Source of the DNA: an uncultured Oscillospiraceae bacterium
Lineage (GTDB): Bacteria; Bacillota; Clostridia; Oscillospirales; Ruminococcaceae
Direction of reading: 5' to 3'
NCBI GenBank assembly: GCA_958403605.1
Contig: CATXYA010000079.1
Span: 1-6,964 of the forward strand
DNA: 6,964 nucleotides
Shown here: positions 1 through 5,405 of the stretch, piece by piece
Layout: every line of letters begins with the position of its first letter
Numbering within the stretch: the first letter of the stretch is position 1
Notes under the pieces: generated by a model
The model's input: the letters and a program-made list of their open reading frames with translations, nothing else
What the model was told of the DNA's origin: nothing
The model's database searches: none
Made by a program: the position numbers and the translations under genes

Positions 1-1
1 G

Positions 2-280
2 CAGGGTGCCATCGCCTTTTTAGACGGGCGCTTTTGGCGCGTGCGGCCCCCGCAGGTGGAGGCCGTGGACCCCAACGGGGCGGGAGACCTGTTCAACGCG
101 GGGCTGATCGCCGCGCGCCTGGAGGGGCAGGACGCCGCCGGGCAGCTGCGCCTGGCGGCGTCCTCGGGGGCGCTGGCCGTCACCTATCCCGGCGGCATGG
201 ACGTGTCTTATACCCGCCAAAGGGTGGAGGAATTGGCGCGCGCGGCCGCGGTGGAAGCCATTGATCCAACGCAGGGCTGA
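2..280 (+). CDS. PfkB/ribokinase-family sugar kinase, C-terminal fragment (5' end outside window)
   Basis: Only the last 92 residues are present; the reading frame is open from the left edge and ends at TGA. The fragment carries the PfkB C-terminal signature as DPNGAGDLF (nt 68-94). In this family the Asp of the GAGD part, here the codon at nt 86-88, is the catalytic base that activates the sugar hydroxyl, and the Gly-Ala-Gly forms the anion hole for ATP phosphate transfer. The second signature residue is Pro where Thr is more usual. The tail (SSGALAVTYPGGMDVSY, then a helix) matches the usual end of ribokinase-fold enzymes. It is probably a cytoplasmic kinase for a monosaccharide or sugar acid; the substrate cannot be read because the N-terminal substrate-binding half is missing. 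It leads a same-strand run with the amidohydrolase 33 nt downstream. Family assignment is firm, specificity unknown. Confidence 0.88.
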   Translation, partial: QGAIAFLDGRFWRVRPPQVEAVDPNGAGDLFNAGLIAARLEGQDAAGQLRLAASSGALAVTYPGGMDVSYTRQRVEELARAAAVEAIDPTQG

Positions 281-296
281 CCGCCGCCGCACAGAG

Positions 297-304
297 AAAA
301 GGAG
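297..304 (+). promoter_or_regulatory. Ribosome binding site of the amidohydrolase
   Basis: AAAAGGAG lies 9 nt before the ATG at 314, within the 33-nt gap after the kinase stop. It fixes the amidohydrolase start and shows the gene is translated independently of the kinase. Confidence 0.75.
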
Positions 305-313
305 TGGAAGACC

Positions 314-1363
314 ATGGGAGATTATCCAAAGACCATCGACGGGCACGTGCATGTGTTCGGCCGCGGCACCCAGGGCGTGCGCGACATGCTGGCCCTGGAA
401 CATTCGTTCGGCTATGAGGCGTGCAATTTTTTGAGCTGTGAATGCATGGACGACGCGGCGCAAAACGCCATGGGCATCTATCTCAAAGCCCTGGCGCCGG
501 AAAATTTCGCCTTCGGCGGCCTTACTTACCGCTGTGACTGCGATTTTGCGGCGGAGCTGGACGCGCTGTGGAAGATCGGCTTCGACGGCATGAAAATGGT
601 GGAAAACAAGCCCTCCCTGCGCAAAAAGCTGGGTGTGGCGTTCAACGACCCGCGCTACGACAGTTTTTACAAAAAGCTGGAGGAGCTGCAGATCCCGCTG
701 CTGTCGCACGTGGCCGACCCCGAGGAGTGTTGGGACCGGGCGCTGATCCCGGATTGGGCCTATGACGCGGGCTACTTTTACGGCGACGGCACCTACGAGG
801 AAAAAGAGACGCTGTACGCCGAGGTGGAGGACGTGCTGACGCGCTTCCCCCGCATGAAGGTGATCCTGGCGCATCTGTTTTTCATGTCCGCCGACCTGGA
901 GCGGCTGGACAGCCTGCTGGAGCGGCACCCCAATGTCTGCCTGGACCTGGTGGCGGGCACGGAGATGTACTGGAACTTCGGCAAGCGGCCGGTGGAATGG
1001 CGGGAGTTTTTCCTGAAATACCAGGACCGCATTATTTACGGCACCGACAACTCGAACCTGTATAACGCCGTGGAGCTGGAAAACGCCCGTATCACCAACC
1101 GCTTGGAGCGGGATTTTCTGACCACCAGCGGCACCGTCCACGCCTGGGACAAGACCACCCAGGGCATCGCCCTGCCGGAGGACGTGCAGAAAAAGATCCT
1201 GCGGGAAAATTTTCTGCGGCTGACGGGCGGCGCACCGCGCCCCCTGGACCGCGCCGCGGCCGCGCGCTATCTGACGGCGCGGCTGGAAAACCCGGCCCTG
1301 GCGCTGACGGCGGAAGAGCGCACGGCCATCGGCGACGTCCTCGCTTTTCTGCAGCATGGATAA
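314..1363 (+). CDS. Metal-dependent amidohydrolase (amidohydro_2-type TIM-barrel hydrolase)
   Basis: This 349-residue protein has no signal peptide and is probably cytoplasmic. Amidohydrolase-superfamily metal-site residues are visible in order: an HxH motif at H11/H13 on the first strand (DGHVHVFG), K94 in GFDGMKMVE, H132 in PLLSHVAD, H187 in VILAHLFF and D245 in YGTDN. The last Asp normally orients the hydrolytic water. The segment DPRYDSFYKKLEELQIPLLSHV followed by FPRMKVILAH resembles the PF04909/COG2159 group, which includes decarboxylases and lactonases as well as amide hydrolases, so the reaction cannot be named. Two Cys-x-Cys motifs (C42/C44 and C74/C76) are unusual. A helical tail covers roughly residues 285-349. 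The start is supported by a ribosome binding site 9 nt upstream. The stop overlaps the next gene's ATG by 8 nt, suggesting coupled translation. A sugar-lactone or glycoside-derived amide/ester substrate is possible by context only. Confidence 0.85.
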   Translation: MGDYPKTIDGHVHVFGRGTQGVRDMLALEHSFGYEACNFLSCECMDDAAQNAMGIYLKALAPENFAFGGLTYRCDCDFAAELDALWKIGFDGMKMVENKPSLRKKLGVAFNDPRYDSFYKKLEELQIPLLSHVADPEECWDRALIPDWAYDAGYFYGDGTYEEKETLYAEVEDVLTRFPRMKVILAHLFFMSADLERLDSLLERHPNVCLDLVAGTEMYWNFGKRPVEWREFFLKYQDRIIYGTDNSNLYNAVELENARITNRLERDFLTTSGTVHAWDKTTQGIALPEDVQKKILRENFLRLTGGAPRPLDRAAAARYLTARLENPALALTAEERTAIGDVLAFLQHG

Positions 1364-2282
1364 GCGGGCCGGGGCCGTCCGGGCTTTTCAAAACCCCTAT
1401 CTCCTGATGGGATTCCAGCTCGTCCTGTGGGGCAGCTACGCCGCCGTGGGCAAGCTGGTGCTGGGAAACCTGCCCGTCTGGCCCTTTCAGTGCTACAGCT
1501 TTGGGATCGCGTTGGCTGCCCTCGCGGTCCCTTATTTTATGCGCGGCGGCCTGGGGCGGCTGCGCGCGCTGGGGGCCAGGCGCCTGCTGTGCCTGAGCGC
1601 CATGGCGCTGCCCTCGTTTTTGTACTATTTCCTTTACGCCACGGCGCTCTCGCTGACGGGCGCGGTGGAGGCCTCTGTGCTCAATTACACGTTTCCCGTG
1701 TTCGTGCTGCTGCTGGCCTGGCCCGTGTGCGGGGAAAAGCCCAGCGCCCGCGGGGTGCTGGCCGTGCTGCTGGGCCTGGCGGGGGCTGCGGTGGTGCTGA
1801 CGGGCGGCGGGGGTGCGGCGCAGGGCGGCCTGAATGCCGGGGCCCTGTGCGCCCTGGCCGGCGCGGTGTGCTGGGGGCTGTTTTCCAACCTGGGGCGGCG
1901 CGCGCCCGCCGACGCCGAGACAGCCAATCTGGTGTACATGGCCGTGGGCTTTGTGTTGTCGCTGGTGGGGATGCTGGCCTTTTCCGCGCCCTGCGCCGTC
2001 AGCGCCCAGGACGCGCTGTGCCTGGTGTGGAACGGCGTGTTCAACCTGGCCGCAGGCTACTGGGTGTGGTTCCGCATCCTGTCTGTGGCGTCCGCCGCGC
2101 TGGCGGCCAACCTGTCGTTCGTCACGCCCTTTGCGAATTTACTGTTTATCGCGCTGCTGCTGCACGAGCCCATCCGCTGGCAGCACTGGGCCGGGCTGGG
2201 CATCATTCTGCTGGGGGTCGCGCTGCAGGCGCTGCCGGTGAAAAAGCGGCTGCGCGCGCCGCAGCGCACCAAAGGAGGCTGA
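1356..2282 (+). CDS. EamA/DMT-family transporter (ten predicted membrane helices)
   Basis: This 308-residue integral membrane protein has ten hydrophobic segments at about residues 15-36, 42-62, 74-96, 100-122, 131-150, 157-178, 188-208, 217-240, 243-265 and 272-292. They form two five-helix halves, as in the drug/metabolite transporter superfamily with tandem EamA domains. Each half has the family's penultimate-helix pattern (SVLNYTFPVFVLLLAW in the first, ANLSFVTPFANLLFIALLLHEPI in the second, the E of HEPI being typical). The C-terminus is short and basic (KKRLR). Many members export amino acids, nucleosides or metabolites and some import them, so direction and substrate are open. The ATG lies inside the last codons of the amidohydrolase (ATGGATAA overlap) and I see no good Shine-Dalgarno upstream, which points to translational coupling. 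Its last codons contain the ribosome binding site of the GH31 gene. Confidence 0.88.
   Translation: MDKRAGAVRAFQNPYLLMGFQLVLWGSYAAVGKLVLGNLPVWPFQCYSFGIALAALAVPYFMRGGLGRLRALGARRLLCLSAMALPSFLYYFLYATALSLTGAVEASVLNYTFPVFVLLLAWPVCGEKPSARGVLAVLLGLAGAAVVLTGGGGAAQGGLNAGALCALAGAVCWGLFSNLGRRAPADAETANLVYMAVGFVLSLVGMLAFSAPCAVSAQDALCLVWNGVFNLAAGYWVWFRILSVASAALAANLSFVTPFANLLFIALLLHEPIRWQHWAGLGIILLGVALQALPVKKRLRAPQRTKGG
2271..2278 (+). promoter_or_regulatory. Ribosome binding site of the GH31 gene, inside the transporter's last codons
   Basis: AAAGGAGG lies 10 nt before the ATG at 2289 and encodes the transporter's final Lys-Gly-Gly just before its TGA. This is close to a perfect anti-16S match and decides the GH31 start. 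It implies the glycosidase can be translated strongly even if upstream coupling is weak. Confidence 0.85.
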
Positions 2283-2288
2283 CAAAAA

Positions 2289-5249
2289 ATGGAAGACCTT
2301 GTTTTGACCGGGACGGCGGCCCGTCTGCCGCACAGCGGCGGCGTGCTCACCGTCTCCTTTCCCACCCAGGGCGGCGTGCGCCTGCAGTACGGGGCGGGCC
2401 TGCCCGCGCCCGCCTGGTGCCCGCTGCTGGCGGGGGAGCCGGAATGCCTGCCCTGTACCGCCGCGCCGCAGCAGGATGGGACCTGCGTCCGCGCGGGGCG
2501 GCTGGCGGTGCTGGTGGGGGCGGACGGCGCCTTGCAGGTGCAGGAAAACGGCGCCGTGCGCTGGCATACGCCGCCCGCGGCGCTCGCCTTGCAGGGACAG
2601 GGCGCGGCGCTGCGCTTTTATTCGCCCGCCTCCGACGCCGTCTACGGCCTGGGGCAGGACCCGCAGGCCAAGCTGGACCACAACCATCAGGAGCGCCGGA
2701 TGTGGAACCAGTGGGGCGGCCACGGACGCAGCGGCAACTGCGGCATCGGCTTTTTCATGTCCACCGGGGGCTACGGGATGCTGCTGGCACAGCCCTCCGC
2801 GGCCCGCTTCTGCTTTAATGAGAGCGATCCGCAGCCGTTGGACCCCCTGGGCGAGGCGATGGTGCCCTCCCCCTGGGCGCCCGCGCGCCCACAGCCCAGC
2901 GGCGAGGCCTGTGTGGAATCCCACGAGGCGCTGGATTTGTTTTTGCTGCTTGGCCCGCCGCCGCAGCTGCTGCGCCAATATTACGGGCTGACGGGCTTCC
3001 CCGGCCTGATGCCCAAATGGGCCTACGGCTTTTTGCAGTGCCGCAACCGCTATCTCAACGAGGCGGAGCTGCTGGCGACCGCCCGCCGCCTGCGCGCGGA
3101 GGACGTGCCCTGCGACGGCCTGATCATCGACTGGCTGTGGTTTGCGGAATTTGGGGACCTGGAATGGCGGCCCGATGACTGGCCGCACCCTCAGGAGATG
3201 CTGGCGGCGCTGGCCGCGGAGGGTTTTCATGTTGCCAGCGCGCAGCACCCGTTCATCGCGCAGGAGGGAAAATATTACGGGCAGCTGCGCGCGGAGGGCT
3301 GCCTCAATGAGGTGCCGCCGGAAAAGCGCGTCACCTATGACCACACCAGCCCGCACGCGCGGGAGGTCTGGTGGCAGAAGACGGCGGCGCTGTACCGCCA
3401 GGGCCTGCGCGGGTACTGGACGGATATGGGCGAGCTGGAAGAGCACTTCGAGGGCACCCGCAGCGCGGCGGGCGGCAGGCTGCACACCCACAACGCCTAT
3501 TCCCTGCTGTGGGCCCAGGGGCTCTATGAGGGCCAGCGGCGGGACTTCGGCACACGGCCCTTCATCCTCTCCCGCTCGGGCTGCGCCGGGCTGCAGAAGT
3601 ACGGCGCGGCGCTTTGGTCCGGCGATATCGACGCCTCCTGGCAGGTGCTGCAGGAGCAGGTGGTGCTGGGGCAGACGATGGCGTTGTCGGGCATCCCCTG
3701 GTGGGGCACGGACATCGGCGGCTTTTTGAGTATGGACGGTTATTCCCCTGAGCTGTACGTGCGCTGGATGGAATGGGGCGTGTTCTGCGGCCTGTTCCGC
3801 ACGCACGGCACCCGCCCCGGCAACGAGCCCTGGAGCTTCGGCTCCGAGGCCCGGCGGCAGATCGGCGGCCTCATCCGCCTGCGCTACATGCTGCTGCCCT
3901 ATGTGTATTCCCTGGCTATGGACTGTGCGCTGCACGGCACGCCGCTGGTGCGCCCCATGGCGTACGAATTTCCCATGGATGACGAGGCGCGGCGCTGGGA
4001 AGGGCAGTTCCTGTTTGGGCCGTCGCTGCTCATCGCCCCGGTGACGCAGCCGGGCGCCCGCAGCCGGCAGGTCTATCTGCCCGCGGGGCAGTGGCGCCAC
4101 TGGTGGAGCGGAGAGGCCTATGGGCCGGGGCTGCACACGGTGCCCGCCCCGCTGGGCGCGCCGCCCATTTTTGTGCGGGCGGGCGCGGCGGTGCCCATTT
4201 TCACCGCGCTTGGCCGCAACGCGGCGGCCTGCGGCGGTCTGTGCCTGCTGGCGGTGCCGGGCGGCGACGGCGTGTTCGATTATTATGACGACGAGGGCGA
4301 GGGCTTCGGCTACGAGCAGGGGGCCTATACCCATGTGCGCTTCACCAACACCAATGGGGCCGTGCGGGCCCGGGCGCTGCGGGGGCAGGCGCCGGCCTAT
4401 GCGGTGCGCCCCTTCACGGCGATGGCGGCGCCCCGGGCCTTTGCGGCGGACTGCGCTTTTCACGGCGACACCGCCGAGCTCACCCTGACCTTTCTGCGCC
4501 CGGCAAAGCTTTTGGCGCGGCTGGAGCCGGAGGAGGGCTGGCGCGTGACGGACTGCAGCGCCGGGGGCTGCACCCAGGAGCTGTACGAGCAGCGCTATCT
4601 GCCCCAGTGGATGGGCACGGTGGCGGGCGGCGCCGGGGACACGGTGCGCTGGCAGCTGACCCACGTGGACGCGCTGCGGCGCGTGGGCGTTCAGTATGCC
4701 CGGCTGACACTGAGGGAAGGGGCGGACGAACAGTGCCTCACCCTGGAATGGGACACCCCCACCCTCTCGGCGCCGCAGGTGCTGGGCTGCCTGCCCGCCG
4801 GCGCCAGCGCTCAGGGCTTTGCGCCCGAGCGCGACCCCGGCGCGGCGGCGTATTCCTTTGGCGGACGCACCTGGCGCTGGATGCGCGACCCGCTGGCCGC
4901 CCACAACTGCTTCGGCTATGTGGACCTGCGCCGCTTTGGCACCTACCGGCAGGGGGAAGCGATGGCGGGGGAGGCGTGGGTAAAGGAAATCCTTTACTCA
5001 GAAACGGCGCAAACAGCCCTTTTTACCCTGCGCTATGACAGCCCCGTGACCCTGTGGCTCAACGGGGAAGAGGTGTTCTGCGGGCGGGAAAAGAACGCGT
5101 GCCGCGTGCCGCTGGCCCTGCCCCTGCACCCCGGACAGAATGTACTGATTCTGTGTCAAACCGCCGATATTCCCCGTCCTTACAGCGGAACAGAGTTTGG
5201 CTATCAGCTGTGCTTCGTGGGAAAAGCCAAAATTTATACGGTAAAATAG
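2289..5249 (+). CDS. Intracellular GH31 glycoside hydrolase with long C-terminal extension
   Basis: This 986-residue protein has no signal peptide, so it should act on imported sugar. Residues 1 to about 235 form the N-terminal beta-sandwich region. The catalytic (beta/alpha)8 barrel begins near LMPKWAYG (241-248). Visible active-site elements are D281 in LIIDWLWF, nucleophile D379 in GYWTDMGE, R429 in LSRSGCAG, acid/base D446 in ALWSGDID, D475 in PWWGTDIGGF, and R504/H506 in FRTHG with E513 in NEPW. These are standard retaining alpha-glycosidase positions. A C-terminal sandwich (about 570-650) and a DUF5110-like module (FDYYDDEGEGFGYEQG, from 663) follow. About 250 further residues include a galactose-binding-like jelly-roll signature, LWLNGEEVF, near 923-931. 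The DW..WFAEFGDLEW stretch resembles alpha-xylosidase-type members more than starch alpha-glucosidases, but GH31 also includes alpha-galactosidases, sulfoquinovosidases and transglycosidases, so substrate is undecided. The nucleophile loop reads DMGEL rather than the common DMNEP. Confidence 0.93.
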   Translation: MEDLVLTGTAARLPHSGGVLTVSFPTQGGVRLQYGAGLPAPAWCPLLAGEPECLPCTAAPQQDGTCVRAGRLAVLVGADGALQVQENGAVRWHTPPAALALQGQGAALRFYSPASDAVYGLGQDPQAKLDHNHQERRMWNQWGGHGRSGNCGIGFFMSTGGYGMLLAQPSAARFCFNESDPQPLDPLGEAMVPSPWAPARPQPSGEACVESHEALDLFLLLGPPPQLLRQYYGLTGFPGLMPKWAYGFLQCRNRYLNEAELLATARRLRAEDVPCDGLIIDWLWFAEFGDLEWRPDDWPHPQEMLAALAAEGFHVASAQHPFIAQEGKYYGQLRAEGCLNEVPPEKRVTYDHTSPHAREVWWQKTAALYRQGLRGYWTDMGELEEHFEGTRSAAGGRLHTHNAYSLLWAQGLYEGQRRDFGTRPFILSRSGCAGLQKYGAALWSGDIDASWQVLQEQVVLGQTMALSGIPWWGTDIGGFLSMDGYSPELYVRWMEWGVFCGLFRTHGTRPGNEPWSFGSEARRQIGGLIRLRYMLLPYVYSLAMDCALHGTPLVRPMAYEFPMDDEARRWEGQFLFGPSLLIAPVTQPGARSRQVYLPAGQWRHWWSGEAYGPGLHTVPAPLGAPPIFVRAGAAVPIFTALGRNAAACGGLCLLAVPGGDGVFDYYDDEGEGFGYEQGAYTHVRFTNTNGAVRARALRGQAPAYAVRPFTAMAAPRAFAADCAFHGDTAELTLTFLRPAKLLARLEPEEGWRVTDCSAGGCTQELYEQRYLPQWMGTVAGGAGDTVRWQLTHVDALRRVGVQYARLTLREGADEQCLTLEWDTPTLSAPQVLGCLPAGASAQGFAPERDPGAAAYSFGGRTWRWMRDPLAAHNCFGYVDLRRFGTYRQGEAMAGEAWVKEILYSETAQTALFTLRYDSPVTLWLNGEEVFCGREKNACRVPLALPLHPGQNVLILCQTADIPRPYSGTEFGYQLCFVGKAKIYTVK

Positions 5250-5253
5250 GTCA

Positions 5254-5294
5254 TTGTGCCAAAAATATTTTCCGACAGGTTTTTTGCGGCACAA
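5254..5294. repeat. Inverted repeat after the GH31 gene, upstream of the promoter
   Basis: TTGTGCC (5254-5260) and GGCACAA (5288-5294) are perfect 7-nt inverted arms. AAAAA (5261-5265) can also pair with the T-run at 5280-5285, leaving a 2-nt GC bulge, so the stem could reach about 12 bp. A 10-nt palindrome, AAAATATTTT (5262-5271), lies inside. There is no U-tract after the right arm, so it is not a classic intrinsic terminator. It may be a 3' end structure of the upstream operon mRNA or a protein site upstream of the -35 box. Confidence 0.4.
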
Positions 5295-5298
5295 AGTA

Positions 5299-5327
5299 TT
5301 GAAAAAGTTGAAAAAGCGTGTTATATT
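5299..5327 (+). promoter_or_regulatory. Predicted sigma-A promoter of the solute-binding protein gene
   Basis: The -35 box TTGAAA (5299-5304) is separated by exactly 17 nt from the -10 box TATATT (5322-5327). Each differs by one base from consensus. The predicted start site is around 5333-5335, giving a leader of about 72 nt before the ATG at 5406. The region is markedly more AT-rich than the flanking genes. It gives the transport genes a promoter of their own, separate from the upstream catabolic run. Confidence 0.75.
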
Positions 5328-5334
5328 AAACACG
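5317..5334. promoter_or_regulatory. Dyad covering the -10 box, possible operator
   Basis: CGTGTT (5317-5322) and AACACG (5329-5334) are perfect 6-nt inverted arms around the 6-nt centre ATATTA. The element spans the whole -10 box and reaches the predicted start site, where a bound regulator would block RNA polymerase. Its centre is 23 bp from the centre of the next dyad (5341-5356). It could be a chance symmetry of an AT-rich promoter. Confidence 0.4.
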
Positions 5335-5340
5335 AACAAA

Positions 5341-5356
5341 GAGTAAACGGTTACTC
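5341..5356. promoter_or_regulatory. LacI/CcpA-like operator just downstream of the start site
   Basis: GAGTAAACGGTTACTC has perfect 6-nt arms (GAGTAA/TTACTC) and a central CG, the hallmark of LacI-family operators. Allowing one mismatched pair, the dyad is 16 bp. It also matches the CcpA cre pattern TGNAANCGNTNNCA except at the first and last positions. At about +7 to +22 it is well placed for repression. A local LacI-family sugar repressor is the simplest reading, with catabolite control by CcpA as the alternative. Confidence 0.65.
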
Positions 5357-5360
5357 AAAA

Positions 5361-5395
5361 ACGATGAAATTCGTGGAAAGCTACGAAAAAAGTAG
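5361..5395 (+). promoter_or_regulatory. 5' leader with competing hairpins ahead of the ribosome binding site
   Basis: TTCGTGG (5370-5376) can pair with CTACGAA (5381-5387), including one G-U pair, across an AAAG loop. Two alternatives compete: ACGA (5361-5364) with TCGT (5371-5374), and CTAC (5381-5384) with GTAG (5392-5395). The last takes two bases of the AGGAGG ribosome binding site. The stems are short, so this may be an mRNA-stabilising hairpin or nothing. It does not match a riboswitch class I recognise. Confidence 0.3.
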
Positions 5396-5399
5396 GAGG
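5394..5399 (+). promoter_or_regulatory. Ribosome binding site of the solute-binding protein
   Basis: AGGAGG, a perfect match, lies 6 nt before the ATG at 5406. It selects this start over an in-frame ATG at 5256, which lies upstream of the promoter and would place 50 non-signal residues before the lipoprotein leader. Confidence 0.9.
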
Positions 5400-5405
5400 C
5401 ACCTT

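Noticed and set aside
20..1357. A 445-codon minus-strand frame opposite the kinase fragment and the amidohydrolase
   Set aside because: Its translation is rich in His, Arg, Gln and Val without a domain, and the + strand carries the complete set of amidohydrolase metal ligands.
1427..2818. A 463-codon + strand frame overlapping the transporter and the GH31 start
   Set aside because: It is Arg/Ala/Gly-rich with no domain and overlaps two genes that have family motifs and proper starts. It is a GC-driven shadow.
2139..4904. A 921-codon open frame on the minus strand opposite the transporter and GH31 genes
   Set aside because: It mirrors the GC-rich coding frame of the GH31 gene, its translation is a low-complexity mix rich in Arg, Ala, Gly, His and Gln with no domain, and it has no ribosome binding site. 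The + strand frame carries complete GH31 motifs.
5254..5294. The inverted repeat as an intrinsic terminator of the GH31 operon
   Set aside because: The T-run is inside the stem region, and no U-tract follows the right arm (the next bases are GTATTG).
5308..5327. The second TTGAAA (5308-5313) as the -35 box
   Set aside because: It would leave only 8 nt before TATATT, while the TTGAAA at 5299-5304 gives exactly 17 nt.
5256..5405. N-terminal extension of the solute-binding protein from the ATG at 5256
   Set aside because: The ATG lies upstream of the promoter, has no ribosome binding site, and would put 50 residues before the lipoprotein signal. The ATG at 5406 has AGGAGG 6 nt upstream.
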